The position numbers and the translations under genes are program-made. A stretch of 64,000 nucleotides of DNA from Bermanella sp034112325. GTDB lineage: Bacteria > Pseudomonadota > Gammaproteobacteria > Pseudomonadales > Oceanobacteraceae. The stretch is taken from positions 21,915 through 85,914 of the forward strand of contig JAWUVO010000087.1 of assembly GCA_034112325.1 (NCBI GenBank). Direction: 5' to 3'. This document shows positions 34,568 through 43,311 of this stretch, in pieces (the stretch's first letter is position 1; every line of letters begins with the position of its first letter). The notes beneath the pieces are model-generated. The model searched no databases, was not told the origin of the DNA, and saw only the letters and a list, made by a program, of their open reading frames with translations.

Positions 34568-35635
34568 ATGTCAGATAAGCGCGTTGAAGACTTAAATATT
34601 GTTAGTACACAGGCACTTATAACGCCTGAGCAAATAAAAGCTGAACTACCAATCACGGACAAAGCAGTAAATACTGTGGAGACTGGTCGTGAAATAATTC
34701 GAAATATCTTAGATAGAAAGGATCACCGCTTATTTATGGTGATTGGTCCCTGCTCTATTCACGATGTAAAAGCGGCGAAAGAATATGCCAATAGACTTTT
34801 AGCCCTTGCAGAAGAAGTAAGCGACACTATTGTTTTAGTGATGCGCGTTTACTTTGAAAAGCCTCGTACCACCGTGGGCTGGAAGGGTTTAATTAATGAC
34901 CCTTACTTAAACGATACATTCAAAATTGAAGACGGCCTAAAAATTAGCCGTCAATTACTTATCGACCTTTCTGAAATGGGATTACCGCTTTCTACTGAAG
35001 CTTTAGACCCAATATCACCTCAATACCTACAAGACCTAATTAGCTGGTCAGCTATTGGAGCTCGCACAACTGAAAGCCAGACTCACCGTGAGATGGCCAG
35101 TGGCCTTTCATCTTCTGTAGGCTTTAAAAACGGTACTGATGGCAGCCTAACAGTAGCAATTAACGCTTTACAGTCAGTTGCTAACCCTCACCGCTTTTTG
35201 GGTATAAATGGCGACGGACAGGTTTCTGTTGTTAAGACAAAAGGAAACCCATACGGCCATGTTGTACTTCGTGGTGGTGGTGGCAAACCAAATTATGACT
35301 CGGTTAGCGTAGCCTTATGTGAGCAAGAGATTGAAAAGTCAGGCATACCTAATAATATTATGGTTGATTGCAGTCACGCCAACTCAAATAAAGATCCCGC
35401 TCTTCAGCCTTTGGTAATGGATAACGTAGCCAACCAAATTCTTGAGGGCAATCGATCTATCATCGGCTTGATGGTTGAATCTCACCTTAAGTTTGGCGCT
35501 CAGAGCATTCCTGCTAATTTGGATGACCTTGTTTACGGCCAATCTGTGACAGACGGTTGTATTTCTTGGGAGCAAACAGAAGTCGCTGTGCGCAGCATGA
35601 GAGACAAACTTAAAGATATTCTGCCAAAACGTTAA
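34568..35635 (+). CDS. 3-Deoxy-7-phosphoheptulonate synthase (class I, AroF/G/H type)
   Basis: This enzyme joins PEP and erythrose 4-phosphate in the first step of the shikimate pathway. The 355-residue protein has the class I landmarks: VIGPCSIHDVKAAKEYA, RVYFEKPRTTVGWKGLINDP, GARTTESQTHREMASGL, GFKNGTDGS and MVDCSHANSNKD. The pattern GNPYGHVVLRGG resembles AroF/AroH more than AroG, but feedback type cannot be told from sequence alone. The start at 34568 follows from the promoter position. It is monocistronic, ended at 35667. Confidence 0.93.
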   Translation: MSDKRVEDLNIVSTQALITPEQIKAELPITDKAVNTVETGREIIRNILDRKDHRLFMVIGPCSIHDVKAAKEYANRLLALAEEVSDTIVLVMRVYFEKPRTTVGWKGLINDPYLNDTFKIEDGLKISRQLLIDLSEMGLPLSTEALDPISPQYLQDLISWSAIGARTTESQTHREMASGLSSSVGFKNGTDGSLTVAINALQSVANPHRFLGINGDGQVSVVKTKGNPYGHVVLRGGGGKPNYDSVSVALCEQEIEKSGIPNNIMVDCSHANSNKDPALQPLVMDNVANQILEGNRSIIGLMVESHLKFGAQSIPANLDDLVYGQSVTDGCISWEQTEVAVRSMRDKLKDILPKR

Positions 35636-35641
35636 AAAAAG

Positions 35642-35667
35642 AAGGGTTGCTAAGGCAACCCTTTTTT
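35642..35667 (+). terminator. Terminator after DAHP synthase
   Basis: AAGGGTTGC, TAAG loop, GCAACCCTT and a T-run. The purE promoter starts within ten bases of its end. Confidence 0.9.
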
Positions 35668-35673
35668 ATTTTG

Positions 35674-35682
35674 TGATAGAAT
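35674..35682 (+). promoter_or_regulatory. Extended -10 promoter of purEK
   Basis: TGATAGAAT, inside the 13-mer GTGATAGAATCCC that also occurs before rapA. There is no matching -35. Transcription would start near 35689, giving a leader of about 24 bases. No PurR-like palindrome was seen. Confidence 0.5.
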
Positions 35683-35712
35683 CCCGCCTTTCAAAAATAC
35701 TGAGTATATAAA

Positions 35713-36207
35713 ATGACCCAGGCAAAAGTCGGCATTATCATGGGCTCCACTTCAGATTGGAGCACAATGGCAAAAGCAGAAGAAGTTTTAATCAAACTTG
35801 GTGTGCCTTACGAAGTTAAGGTTGTATCTGCCCACCGCACTCCTGACTTGCTATTCGAATATGCTGAAACTGCTGCTGATCGGGGTCTGCAAGTAATTAT
35901 TGGTGGTGCTGGTGGTGCTGCTCACTTGCCAGGTATGATCGCTTCTAAGCCTCACGTTCCTGTTTTTGGTGTACCAGTTCAAAGTAAAGCCTTAAACGGC
36001 ATTGACTCATTACTTTCAATTGCGCAAATGCCAGCGGGTATTGCGGTTGGTACTCTGGCTATCGGCCCGGCAGGCGCATCCAACGCAGGATTGCTTGCTG
36101 CTCAGGTTGTAGCTTTGCAGGATGAAGATGTGAGAGCTAAATTAATAGCATTCAGAGCCGCGCAAACTGAAAAAGTATTATCAATCCCTGATCCAAGAGA
36201 TGCATAA
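35713..36207 (+). CDS. purE: N5-carboxyaminoimidazole ribonucleotide mutase PurE
   Basis: Class I PurE rearranges N5-CAIR to CAIR in purine synthesis. The sequence shows GIIMGSTSDWSTM (phosphate loop), VVSAHRTPDLLFEYA with the catalytic histidine, and GAGGAAHLPGMIAS, all hallmarks. The 164-residue length is standard. The stop codon is directly followed by the purK ATG, so the two consecutive enzymes are co-translated. Confidence 0.97.
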   Translation: MTQAKVGIIMGSTSDWSTMAKAEEVLIKLGVPYEVKVVSAHRTPDLLFEYAETAADRGLQVIIGGAGGAAHLPGMIASKPHVPVFGVPVQSKALNGIDSLLSIAQMPAGIAVGTLAIGPAGASNAGLLAAQVVALQDEDVRAKLIAFRAAQTEKVLSIPDPRDA

Positions 36208-37311
36208 ATGACAACAAAACGTGTTGGTGTAATTGGTTCAGGCCAGCTTGGCCGAATGATGGCCTTGGCCGGAACTCCTTTGGATGTTGAGTTTGTCTTC
36301 TATGATGAAGCATTGAATTCTCCTAGCTCTTATTTGGGTAAAACCATTCAGCCAAGCGGAGTAAATTCTCTAGAAGGATTTTTAGCATGTGTTGATGTAA
36401 TTACCTACGAAAGCGAAAACACCGATGCCGATCTTGTTTCAGCAATTAGTAAGGTTAAGCCTGTCTTCCCTGGCGAGAACTCCTTAAGAAAAAGTCAGCA
36501 TCGATTAGTCGAAAAAGCTAATTTTCGCGACCTAGGCATTCAAACCGCCGACTTTTTAAGAGTTGCATCAAAGCAAGACCTAATTACGGCTACTGAGAAA
36601 CTTGGTTTTCCTGTCGTATTAAAAACCACAACCAGGGGTTACGACGGTAAAGGACAGGCTGTTGTCAAATCAGCCGCTGATATTGATGGCGCTTGGGAAA
36701 TTCTTCAGGGCAATGAGCTTATCGCAGAAGCCTTTGTTAATTTTTCTCGCGAACTGAGTGTGATTGCGGTCCGTGATATAAAAGGCAATACCAAGGTTTA
36801 TCCACTGGCAGAAAATGATCACAGTGAAGGAATACTTCGAGTGTCTCGTGTCCCAGTGGCCAATTTAAGCCATGAAAAACAACTTCAAGCAAAAACCTAC
36901 ATTACCACCCTGCTTGATAGTCTTGATCATGTAGGGGTGCTAACCCTTGAGCTGTTTGATACTGACAATGGATTGATAGCCAACGAAATGGCTCCGCGTG
37001 TACATAATTCAGGACACTGGACCATAGAGGGTACTCCTTGTAGTCAGTTTGAAAATCACGTGAGAGCAATCTGCGGCATGCCATTAGGCTGCACCGATGC
37101 GAGATCTGACTTTTCAGCCATGATTAACATAATAGGCAAACACGGTAACCGTGAAACGGTATTAGCAATGCCTAATGCTTTTCTTCACACCTATAGTAAG
37201 TCTGAACGCATGAACCGTAAGATTGGCCATATCAACTTAATTGCTGATAGCGCAATTGAGCTTGAAGAGTCTATTCAGGCTCTAGATTCATTTATTAATG
37301 AGTGCGGTTAG
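36208..37311 (+). CDS. purK: N5-carboxyaminoimidazole ribonucleotide synthase PurK
   Basis: PurK uses ATP and bicarbonate to carboxylate AIR to N5-CAIR, the substrate of PurE. It is an ATP-grasp protein: GVIGSGQLGRMMALAG at the N-terminus, FPVVLKTTTRGYDGKGQ for the ATP loop, and LTLELFDTDNGLIANEMAPRVHNSGHWTIEG for the catalytic core. The 367 residues match the family. It is second in the purEK operon, with a terminator 16 bp after it. Confidence 0.97.
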   Translation: MTTKRVGVIGSGQLGRMMALAGTPLDVEFVFYDEALNSPSSYLGKTIQPSGVNSLEGFLACVDVITYESENTDADLVSAISKVKPVFPGENSLRKSQHRLVEKANFRDLGIQTADFLRVASKQDLITATEKLGFPVVLKTTTRGYDGKGQAVVKSAADIDGAWEILQGNELIAEAFVNFSRELSVIAVRDIKGNTKVYPLAENDHSEGILRVSRVPVANLSHEKQLQAKTYITTLLDSLDHVGVLTLELFDTDNGLIANEMAPRVHNSGHWTIEGTPCSQFENHVRAICGMPLGCTDARSDFSAMINIIGKHGNRETVLAMPNAFLHTYSKSERMNRKIGHINLIADSAIELEESIQALDSFINECG

Positions 37312-37327
37312 GTTTGAAAGCAGAAAC

Positions 37328-37353
37328 AAAAAAAGCCCTTACGGGCTTTTTTT
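37328..37353. terminator. Bidirectional terminator between purK and nfuA
   Basis: Seven A, GCCC, TTAC loop, GGGC, seven T. It is symmetrical between convergent genes. Confidence 0.92.
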
Positions 37354-37369
37354 GGGGTTAAAATTCACA

Positions 37370-37948
37370 TTACATGTATGCATTTTCACCCTGAGTATGA
37401 TCTGTCACATCTCTTACAGCCGATAACTGCGGCAGCTTGCTTAGCAGCGTCTTTTCAATACCTTCTTTCAAGGTAACATCTACAGCACTACAACCTTGAC
37501 AACCACCACCAAACTCAAGGATAGCTACCATGTCATCAGTTACCTTAACCAATTTAACCTCGCCGCCATGTGAAGCTAGGCCGGGGTTGATTTCGTTGTA
37601 AAGGATATAGGTAATTTGATCATCTAGCGGGCTATCGTTGTTTACTTTTGGCATTTTAGCGTTAGGCGCTTTGATGGTTAGTTGGCCACCCATTTTATCT
37701 TTGGCAAAATCAATTTTAGCGTCTTCCATGTAGAGAATACTTTGCCTGTCTAAATAAACTCTTAAATCATCCTTGTCTAAAACCTCATCATTTTCGTTAA
37801 TTTCATCAGGACGACAGTAAGCAAGACAGGTCTCAGCATAAGGAGTGCCTGGCTGAGTAATAAAAACCCTAACAGACATACCAGCTGTATTTTGTTTGGC
37901 TAAAAGTTCAACCAAGTAGTCTTTTGCTGAATCTGTAATATTAAGCAT
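37370..37948 (-). CDS. nfuA: Iron-sulfur carrier NfuA
   Basis: NfuA receives 4Fe-4S clusters and delivers them to apo-proteins. The N-terminal half (about 1-100) is a degenerate A-type carrier domain. The C-terminal Nfu domain has the cluster ligands C150 and C153 in GGGCQGCSAVDVTL, at almost the same numbers as in E. coli NfuA. The 192-residue length is normal. Clients in this window would include ETF-QO, CysI and CysH. Confidence 0.95.
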   Translation of the reverse strand: MLNITDSAKDYLVELLAKQNTAGMSVRVFITQPGTPYAETCLAYCRPDEINENDEVLDKDDLRVYLDRQSILYMEDAKIDFAKDKMGGQLTIKAPNAKMPKVNNDSPLDDQITYILYNEINPGLASHGGEVKLVKVTDDMVAILEFGGGCQGCSAVDVTLKEGIEKTLLSKLPQLSAVRDVTDHTQGENAYM

Positions 37949-38164
37949 GGGATAATTCCAGTAAATTTGAGTTCATTTTACTGTGTTTGAGGGTAAATTC
38001 CAATCCCTACTTCTTTACTCGGGTATAGGTGGGTTTTTTGTGCTCTTTATTCTAAATACCGATAAGGGATATAAGAAATAAATCATTTTATCAATAAGCA
38101 ACTTTTGTTATTCTATGCGCTTATAATATAGCTGCACGCCCCTTGGGCTTTGATGAGATAAACT

Positions 38165-39823
38165 ATGTATATATATGACAGCTACGATCAGAGCATTGTT
38201 GACGAGCGCGTTGCTCAGTTCAAAGATCAAACTGATCGTTACTTAGCAGGCCAATTAACAGAAGAACAGTTTTTACCATTGCGCCTGCAAAATGGACTTT
38301 ACGTGCAACGTTATGCACCTATGCTTCGTGTAGCCGTACCTTACGGTTTATTATCAAGCGTCCAAGTTAGAAAACTTGCTCACATTGCTCGCACTTACGA
38401 CAAGGGATACGCCCACGTAACCACGCGAACCAACTTTCAATACAACTGGCCTGAGCTTAAAGACGTCCCAGAGATACTTAAAGAGCTAGCCAGCGTTCAA
38501 ATGCATGCCATTCAAACAAGTGGCAACTGTATTCGTAATACCACTACTGACCAATACGCTGGCGTTACCGCAGGCGAAATTGTTGACCCTAGACCCTATT
38601 GCGAAATAATTCGTCAGTGGTCTACTGTTCATCCAGAATTTGCTTTTTTACCACGCAAATTCAAAATTGCAGTGAACAGCCATACCACTGATGATCGTGC
38701 AGCCACCCTGCTTCATGATGTTGCTTTAAAAATAGTTAAAAATAATGAAGGCGAGATAGGTTACCAAGTTTTTGTTGGTGGCGGTTTAGGCAGAACACCA
38801 ATTGTAGCTTCACTGGTGGAAGAGTTTTTACCAGAGCAGCACCTATTAACGTATTTGGATGCCGTATTGCGCGTTTACAACCTGAATGGTCGACGTGACA
38901 ATAAGTACAAGGCACGAATCAAAATTTTGGTTAAAGCATTAGGTGTTCCCGCTTTTCGTGATCTTGTACGCGCTGAATGGGCCAGTTTAAAAGATGGACC
39001 AGGTACAATTACCGCAGCAGAACTTGATCGTGTTAAAGGGCATTTCACAGAACCAGCCTACGAGACACTAAGTAACAGCTCGGAGCTAACCGCTCAACTT
39101 GCAGAGAGTAAAGCTTTTTCAAATTGGTATAAACGCAATGTAGCAGAGCACAAGCAATCTGGTTACGCCATTGCCACTCTTACGCTTAAAAAGTTAGGTA
39201 CCCCTCCTGGCGACATCACAGATAATCAAATGGATAAGGTAGCTGACCTTGCCGATAAATATAGCTTTGGCGAAGTACGCTCTACACACGAGCAAAACAT
39301 TGTATTGGCAGATGTTAAGCAAGATCAATTATTTGATTTGTGGCAGGAAGCAAAAGCTGCTGGATTTGCCACTCCTAACCTTGGCTTGCTGACTGACATG
39401 ATTTGCTGCCCAGGCGGTGATTTTTGTGCACTAGCTAACGCCAAATCTATTCCAGTTGCTGAAGCGATTCAAGCTAGATTCGATAATCTAGATTACTTGC
39501 ATGATCTTGGTGAAATAGACCTAAATATTTCAGGCTGCATGAATGCCTGCGGCCACCACCATATTGGCCACATTGGCATTCTTGGTGTTGATAAGAAAGG
39601 TGAAGAATTTTATCAAGTTAGCTTGGGTGGTGACGCCGGTCCAGATGCAACCATTGGTAAAATTTTAGGCCCATCATTTGCTCGCGCTCAAATGACTAAT
39701 GTAATTGAAAATATTTTAAATACTTTTGTAGACCAAAGAATTGAAGGCGAAAGATTTGTAGATACTTACCGTCGCGTTGGTCATGCAATCTTTAAGGAGC
39801 GTGCTTATGCAAAAGCTAATTAA
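38165..39823 (+). CDS. cysI: Nitrite/sulfite reductase hemoprotein (CysI, one-subunit type)
   Basis: This siroheme and 4Fe-4S enzyme reduces sulfite to sulfide. It has two ferredoxin-like half domains and two siroheme domains. Cluster ligands are C415 and C421 (CCPGGDFC) and C458 and C462 (SGCMNACGHHH). ARTYDKGYAHVTTRTNFQYNW and SGNCIRNTTTDQYAG are substrate and siroheme regions. The 552 residues equal the P. aeruginosa protein I recall, which works without the CysJ flavoprotein; no cysJ lies nearby. It overlaps the following DUF934 gene by 17 bp, and the two are a recurrent pair. Confidence 0.93.
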   Translation: MYIYDSYDQSIVDERVAQFKDQTDRYLAGQLTEEQFLPLRLQNGLYVQRYAPMLRVAVPYGLLSSVQVRKLAHIARTYDKGYAHVTTRTNFQYNWPELKDVPEILKELASVQMHAIQTSGNCIRNTTTDQYAGVTAGEIVDPRPYCEIIRQWSTVHPEFAFLPRKFKIAVNSHTTDDRAATLLHDVALKIVKNNEGEIGYQVFVGGGLGRTPIVASLVEEFLPEQHLLTYLDAVLRVYNLNGRRDNKYKARIKILVKALGVPAFRDLVRAEWASLKDGPGTITAAELDRVKGHFTEPAYETLSNSSELTAQLAESKAFSNWYKRNVAEHKQSGYAIATLTLKKLGTPPGDITDNQMDKVADLADKYSFGEVRSTHEQNIVLADVKQDQLFDLWQEAKAAGFATPNLGLLTDMICCPGGDFCALANAKSIPVAEAIQARFDNLDYLHDLGEIDLNISGCMNACGHHHIGHIGILGVDKKGEEFYQVSLGGDAGPDATIGKILGPSFARAQMTNVIENILNTFVDQRIEGERFVDTYRRVGHAIFKERAYAKAN

Positions 39824-40292
39824 TCAAACATCTGAAATTGAAAATAGCTGGAATTTAATTTCAGATGATGAAGGCGATTTTTCACAGCCCGACATCATGA
39901 TCCCTGCCAGCTACTGGCTTGCTAATCAGGCTGAATTTAACGATCGTAACGATGTCGCTATTTGGTTTGCTGGCAACGACAACGTGGCAGAATTTGAGGG
40001 TAAACTTGATCAATTTTCTGTAATTGGTGTTAACTTTCCCGCTTTTGCTGATGGTCGTGGCTATAGTATTGCGCACTTGCTTATTGAGCGCCAAAACTAT
40101 AAAGGAGAGTTACGCGCAATTGGTGATGTTTTGATCGATCAGTTATTTTTCATGAAGCGCTGCGGGTTTAATAGTTACTTACTTAAGGAAGGCTTAGAAC
40201 CTAGTGTTGCCATTGGGTATTTTGAAACATTTTCTGAGCCATACCAGTTAGCGGTTGATATTAAAGACCCTATTTTTAGGCGTAAAGCTTAA
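39807..40292 (+). CDS. DUF934 family protein, partner of sulfite reductase
   Basis: The 161-residue protein belongs to DUF934, recognised from FPAFADGRGYSIAHLL, GELRAIGDVLIDQLFFMKRCGFNSYLL and the constant position after cysI-type genes. The family is thought to assist sulfite reduction, but its mechanism is not known to me. The ATG at 39807 has GGAG upstream and lies within the cysI end, so translation is coupled. No cofactor motif is visible. Confidence 0.9.
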   Translation: MQKLINQTSEIENSWNLISDDEGDFSQPDIMIPASYWLANQAEFNDRNDVAIWFAGNDNVAEFEGKLDQFSVIGVNFPAFADGRGYSIAHLLIERQNYKGELRAIGDVLIDQLFFMKRCGFNSYLLKEGLEPSVAIGYFETFSEPYQLAVDIKDPIFRRKA

Positions 40293-40305
40293 ATAAATTT
40301 AAAAC

Positions 40306-40328
40306 AGACGCTTCGGCGTCTTTTTTTT
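40306..40328 (+). terminator. Terminator after cysI-DUF934
   Basis: AGACGC, a TTCG tetraloop, GCGTCT and eight T. This is a classical intrinsic terminator. Confidence 0.92.
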
Positions 40329-40384
40329 GGGCTTTACTATTTGGCTAAATTACAGCAGTCTAGAATTAACGGAGTGCATCATTT

Positions 40385-41551
40385 ATGGAACACAGTTTAT
40401 TCTTTTCTTTTTTTGTTATATTCACTGGCGCTGCTATCTTAGCGACAATTTCACTCTACACCCACCAACCTATAATTGTGGCGTATGTGGCCCTTGGTTT
40501 CATTGCAGGCCCCTCTGGTATGCAGTGGGTTACCGACCCTGAACTACTTTCTGAAATATCACACATAGGAATTGTTTTTTTATTATTCTTACTTGGCCTA
40601 GACATGCAACCAAGTAGCCTGCTTCATGTGTTAAAAAAAGCTAGCTGGGTCGCTATTCTAAGTTCTATTGTGTTTTTTATCACAGGATTCTCGGCTGGCT
40701 TGTTATTTGGCTTTACGACAACCGAATGCATGGTAATCGGCGCGAGTTTAATGTTCTCAAGTACTATTATCGGCATCAAACTTTTACCTACTACAGTGCT
40801 TCATCATAAACACATGGGCGAACTTATGATTGGGCTTTTATTATTGCAAGATATGATAGCGATAATTGTATTATTAGTTTTAGGCAGCTCGGGTTCTGCT
40901 AACCCTGACGACTATGCTTTTTTGAAAGCGCTGGTTGCACTTCCAGCATTGGCAATAATGTCTTATGCGAGCGTAAAGTGGGTCATCTTACCCTTACTAG
41001 CTAAATTTGATTTATTTCATGAGTACATATTTTTAATGGCTATAGGCTGGTGCCTAGGACTGGCCGAACTTGCTAACTTTATGGGTCTATCAAAAGAAAT
41101 GGGGGCATTTATTGCGGGCATCACCCTAGCAACTCACCCAGTAGCCCAATTTATGACCGAAAAGTTAAAACCTATTCGTGATTTTTTCTTAGTACTTTTT
41201 TTCTTCACACTAGGCGCTGGCTTCGAATTAAACGTACTTGCTCAGATATGGCCGTATGCATTAATACTTAGTTTATTAGTAATAGCTGTAAAGCCCATTA
41301 CCTTCAGATTTCTACTAAGACGCCAATCTGAAAAGTCTTCTTTATCCTGGGATATAGGCTTTAGGCTAGGTCAAACTAGTGAGTTTTCGTTGTTGATTAG
41401 CTACTTAGCATTGAGCGCTATGTTAATTGGCCCAGAAGCGGCGCAAACCATTCAGGCTACCGCGGTAATTACCTTCATATTGTCTACTTACATTGTGATA
41501 TTTAAATACCCAAATCCTATTGCCCCCTCTCCAAAATTAAGGCGTGACTAG
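40385..41551 (+). CDS. CPA2 family cation:proton antiporter
   Basis: The 388-residue membrane protein has about twelve helices of the KefB/CPA2 type. Landmarks are VALGFIAGPSGM, IVFLLFLLGLDM, MFSSTIIGIKLL, LLLQDMIAIIVLL (with the ion-binding QD) and LSKEMGAFIAGITLA. Unlike KefB or KefC it ends after the transport domain, with no TrkA-N or TrkA-C regulatory domain. The ion (sodium or potassium) cannot be told from sequence. It has its own terminator. Confidence 0.88.
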   Translation: MEHSLFFSFFVIFTGAAILATISLYTHQPIIVAYVALGFIAGPSGMQWVTDPELLSEISHIGIVFLLFLLGLDMQPSSLLHVLKKASWVAILSSIVFFITGFSAGLLFGFTTTECMVIGASLMFSSTIIGIKLLPTTVLHHKHMGELMIGLLLLQDMIAIIVLLVLGSSGSANPDDYAFLKALVALPALAIMSYASVKWVILPLLAKFDLFHEYIFLMAIGWCLGLAELANFMGLSKEMGAFIAGITLATHPVAQFMTEKLKPIRDFFLVLFFFTLGAGFELNVLAQIWPYALILSLLVIAVKPITFRFLLRRQSEKSSLSWDIGFRLGQTSEFSLLISYLALSAMLIGPEAAQTIQATAVITFILSTYIVIFKYPNPIAPSPKLRRD

Positions 41552-41584
41552 AGCTAAAGTGGCTATATTAAGGTAGGTCCTAAA

Positions 41585-41611
41585 AAAACACCTGCATTGC
41601 GCAGGTGTTTT
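41585..41611. terminator. Bidirectional terminator between the antiporter and sohB
   Basis: AAAACACCTGC, ATTGC loop, GCAGGTGTTTT, with A- and T-tracts on both sides. Confidence 0.85.
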
Positions 41612-41653
41612 GTATTCAGAAAACTGTAGGCTAAAAACTAGCTTACTGACTTA

Positions 41654-42676
41654 CTAGAAAAACCATTTCTGAAATGACATTTTTTCTAGTGCCGACTCAA
41701 TTCCTTTCGAAACCGAGACCTGCGCTGCCATCCCTAGTTTTTGTGGTAGTGTCTTTTTCTTGTGTTGAGAAATCAAATAAACATCAGCGGTTTCAGCTCG
41801 AGCCTGAAGATACTCATCACTGGTTTTCAATTCGTCCACTAGATTTACTTCTATGGCTTTCTGACCGTACCAAACGTCACCATTTGCCACTTCATCAACA
41901 TTCACACTAGGACGATGATTAACCACAAAGTCTTTAAATAAAACATGAACTTCATTTAAATCCTGTTTAAACTTATCTCTAGCTTTATCAGTGTTTTCAC
42001 CAAGCATAGTCAGCGTGCGCTTATATTCACCTGCTGTATGAACTTCAAAGTCTATATCATTTTTCTTAAGTACTTTACTAAAGTTTGGCACTTGAGCAAT
42101 TACTCCGATTGACCCTAAAACGGCAAAAGGCGCAGCCACTATTTTGTCGGCCACAGCTGCCATCATGTAGCCGCCGCTTGCAGCAACTTTGTCCACACAA
42201 ACTGTTAAGGGAATACCCTTGGCTTTTATACGCTCTAACTGAGACGAGGCAAACCCATATTGATGAACCATTCCGCCGCCACTTTCTACTTTTACCACTA
42301 TTTCGCTAATAGGTGTATCAAGACTGAGTAACGCCGTAATTTGATCTTTCATTTGCTTGGCTTGGGATGCTTTTATGTCGCCATCAAAATCTAATACGTA
42401 AACGCGTTCAGTTTCCGGCTGATCTTTTTTCTTTGAATTAGCCTTTTCTTCTGACTTTAACGCCTTCATTTTGGCTTTAAGCTCTTGCTTGGTTAAAACC
42501 TGCTGTTCAAAGTGATGCTTTAAGTCAGCCAGCTTTTCATTTAAATGAATAATTTTAGGCATGCTCTCATCGGACTTTTCGCCAGACCCCATCGACAAGC
42601 CAATAATCACAGCTACTGTAATAATGACGGTTATCGCCTTAGCTAAAAACATTCCGTACTCGGATATAAATTCCAC
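41654..42676 (-). CDS. sohB: Inner-membrane serine protease SohB (S49 family)
   Basis: SohB is a signal-peptide-peptidase-like enzyme of the inner membrane. The N-terminus MEFISEYGMFLAKAITVIITV holds a membrane helix and closely follows the E. coli SohB start. The catalytic pair is S167 (KVAASGGYM) and K219 (TAGEYKRTL), 52 residues apart as in E. coli. The start is a GTG at 42676 with AGGA upstream. The 340-residue length is normal. Confidence 0.93.
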   Translation of the reverse strand: MEFISEYGMFLAKAITVIITVAVIIGLSMGSGEKSDESMPKIIHLNEKLADLKHHFEQQVLTKQELKAKMKALKSEEKANSKKKDQPETERVYVLDFDGDIKASQAKQMKDQITALLSLDTPISEIVVKVESGGGMVHQYGFASSQLERIKAKGIPLTVCVDKVAASGGYMMAAVADKIVAAPFAVLGSIGVIAQVPNFSKVLKKNDIDFEVHTAGEYKRTLTMLGENTDKARDKFKQDLNEVHVLFKDFVVNHRPSVNVDEVANGDVWYGQKAIEVNLVDELKTSDEYLQARAETADVYLISQHKKKTLPQKLGMAAQVSVSKGIESALEKMSFQKWFF

Positions 42677-42765
42677 TTAAATTCCTTAAATTAATGATTC
42701 GTTATTCTTCTTGTCTATTCTACTTTTTATAGCGTATAAAAAGAATGCTTAAACGTCTTATAATT

Positions 42766-42785
42766 ATTCAAACAATCGTATGATT
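42766..42785. promoter_or_regulatory. Degenerate PsrA-like palindrome
   Basis: ATTCAAACAATCGTATGATT matches the perfect palindrome at 12799 in 17 of 20 positions and keeps symmetry in 7 of 10 base pairs. It lies 134 bp before the SCP2 ATG and 89 bp before the sohB start, so either or both could be controlled. Confidence 0.45.
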
Positions 42786-42918
42786 AGTTATTGACATCAA
42801 TATCTAGCTTGCATAGTCTCCATATATCCAATTTTTATTGGAATAACTGACTTGATGGTTTTTCGTACAAATTTACCAAGTCTCACATAGCAGTATAAAA
42901 TATAGGAAGGTACACCAC

Positions 42919-43233
42919 ATGACTACAGTTGCAGACATCATTGAACAAATGAAAGGCAAATTCAACGCAGACGCTGCTGCCGGAATGGAAAATGTTTTCC
43001 AGTTCAGCATCGAAGATGGCGAAGATTACTACATCTCTATCAACAATGGTGATTTTGAGATTGGTAACGGTACTCATGACGACCCATCTGTAACACTTAT
43101 CATGACTACTGAAACACTAGTAGGCATCATCTCTGGCGAAACTGACGGCATGCAAGCATTCATGGCTGGTCAATTGCGCGCTGAAGGCGACATGATGTTA
43201 GCGACTAAGCTTGGCGAATTATTCCCTGCTTAA
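42919..43233 (+). CDS. SCP2 sterol-binding domain protein
   Basis: The 104-residue protein is a stand-alone SCP2 domain, a small cytosolic fold with a hydrophobic cavity for lipids or acyl-CoA. It shows FQFSIEDGEDYYISINNGDFEIGNG, then the conserved PSVTLIMTTETLVGIISGETDGMQAFMAGQLRAEGDMMLA. AGGAAGG lies 12 bases upstream of the ATG. It is monocistronic with a strong terminator. A PsrA-like half-palindrome upstream ties it loosely to fatty-acid control. Confidence 0.92.
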   Translation: MTTVADIIEQMKGKFNADAAAGMENVFQFSIEDGEDYYISINNGDFEIGNGTHDDPSVTLIMTTETLVGIISGETDGMQAFMAGQLRAEGDMMLATKLGELFPA

Positions 43234-43245
43234 TTTCTAACAAAT

Positions 43246-43274
43246 AAAAAAGAGGCCTTTGGCCTCTTTTTTTT
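43246..43274 (+). terminator. Terminator after the SCP2 gene
   Basis: AAAAAAGAGGCC, TTT loop, GGCCTCTTTTTTTT. Confidence 0.92.
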
Positions 43275-43311
43275 GTTTTGTGTTTCTATATTTTTTGAAG
43301 ATAAATAGCTA

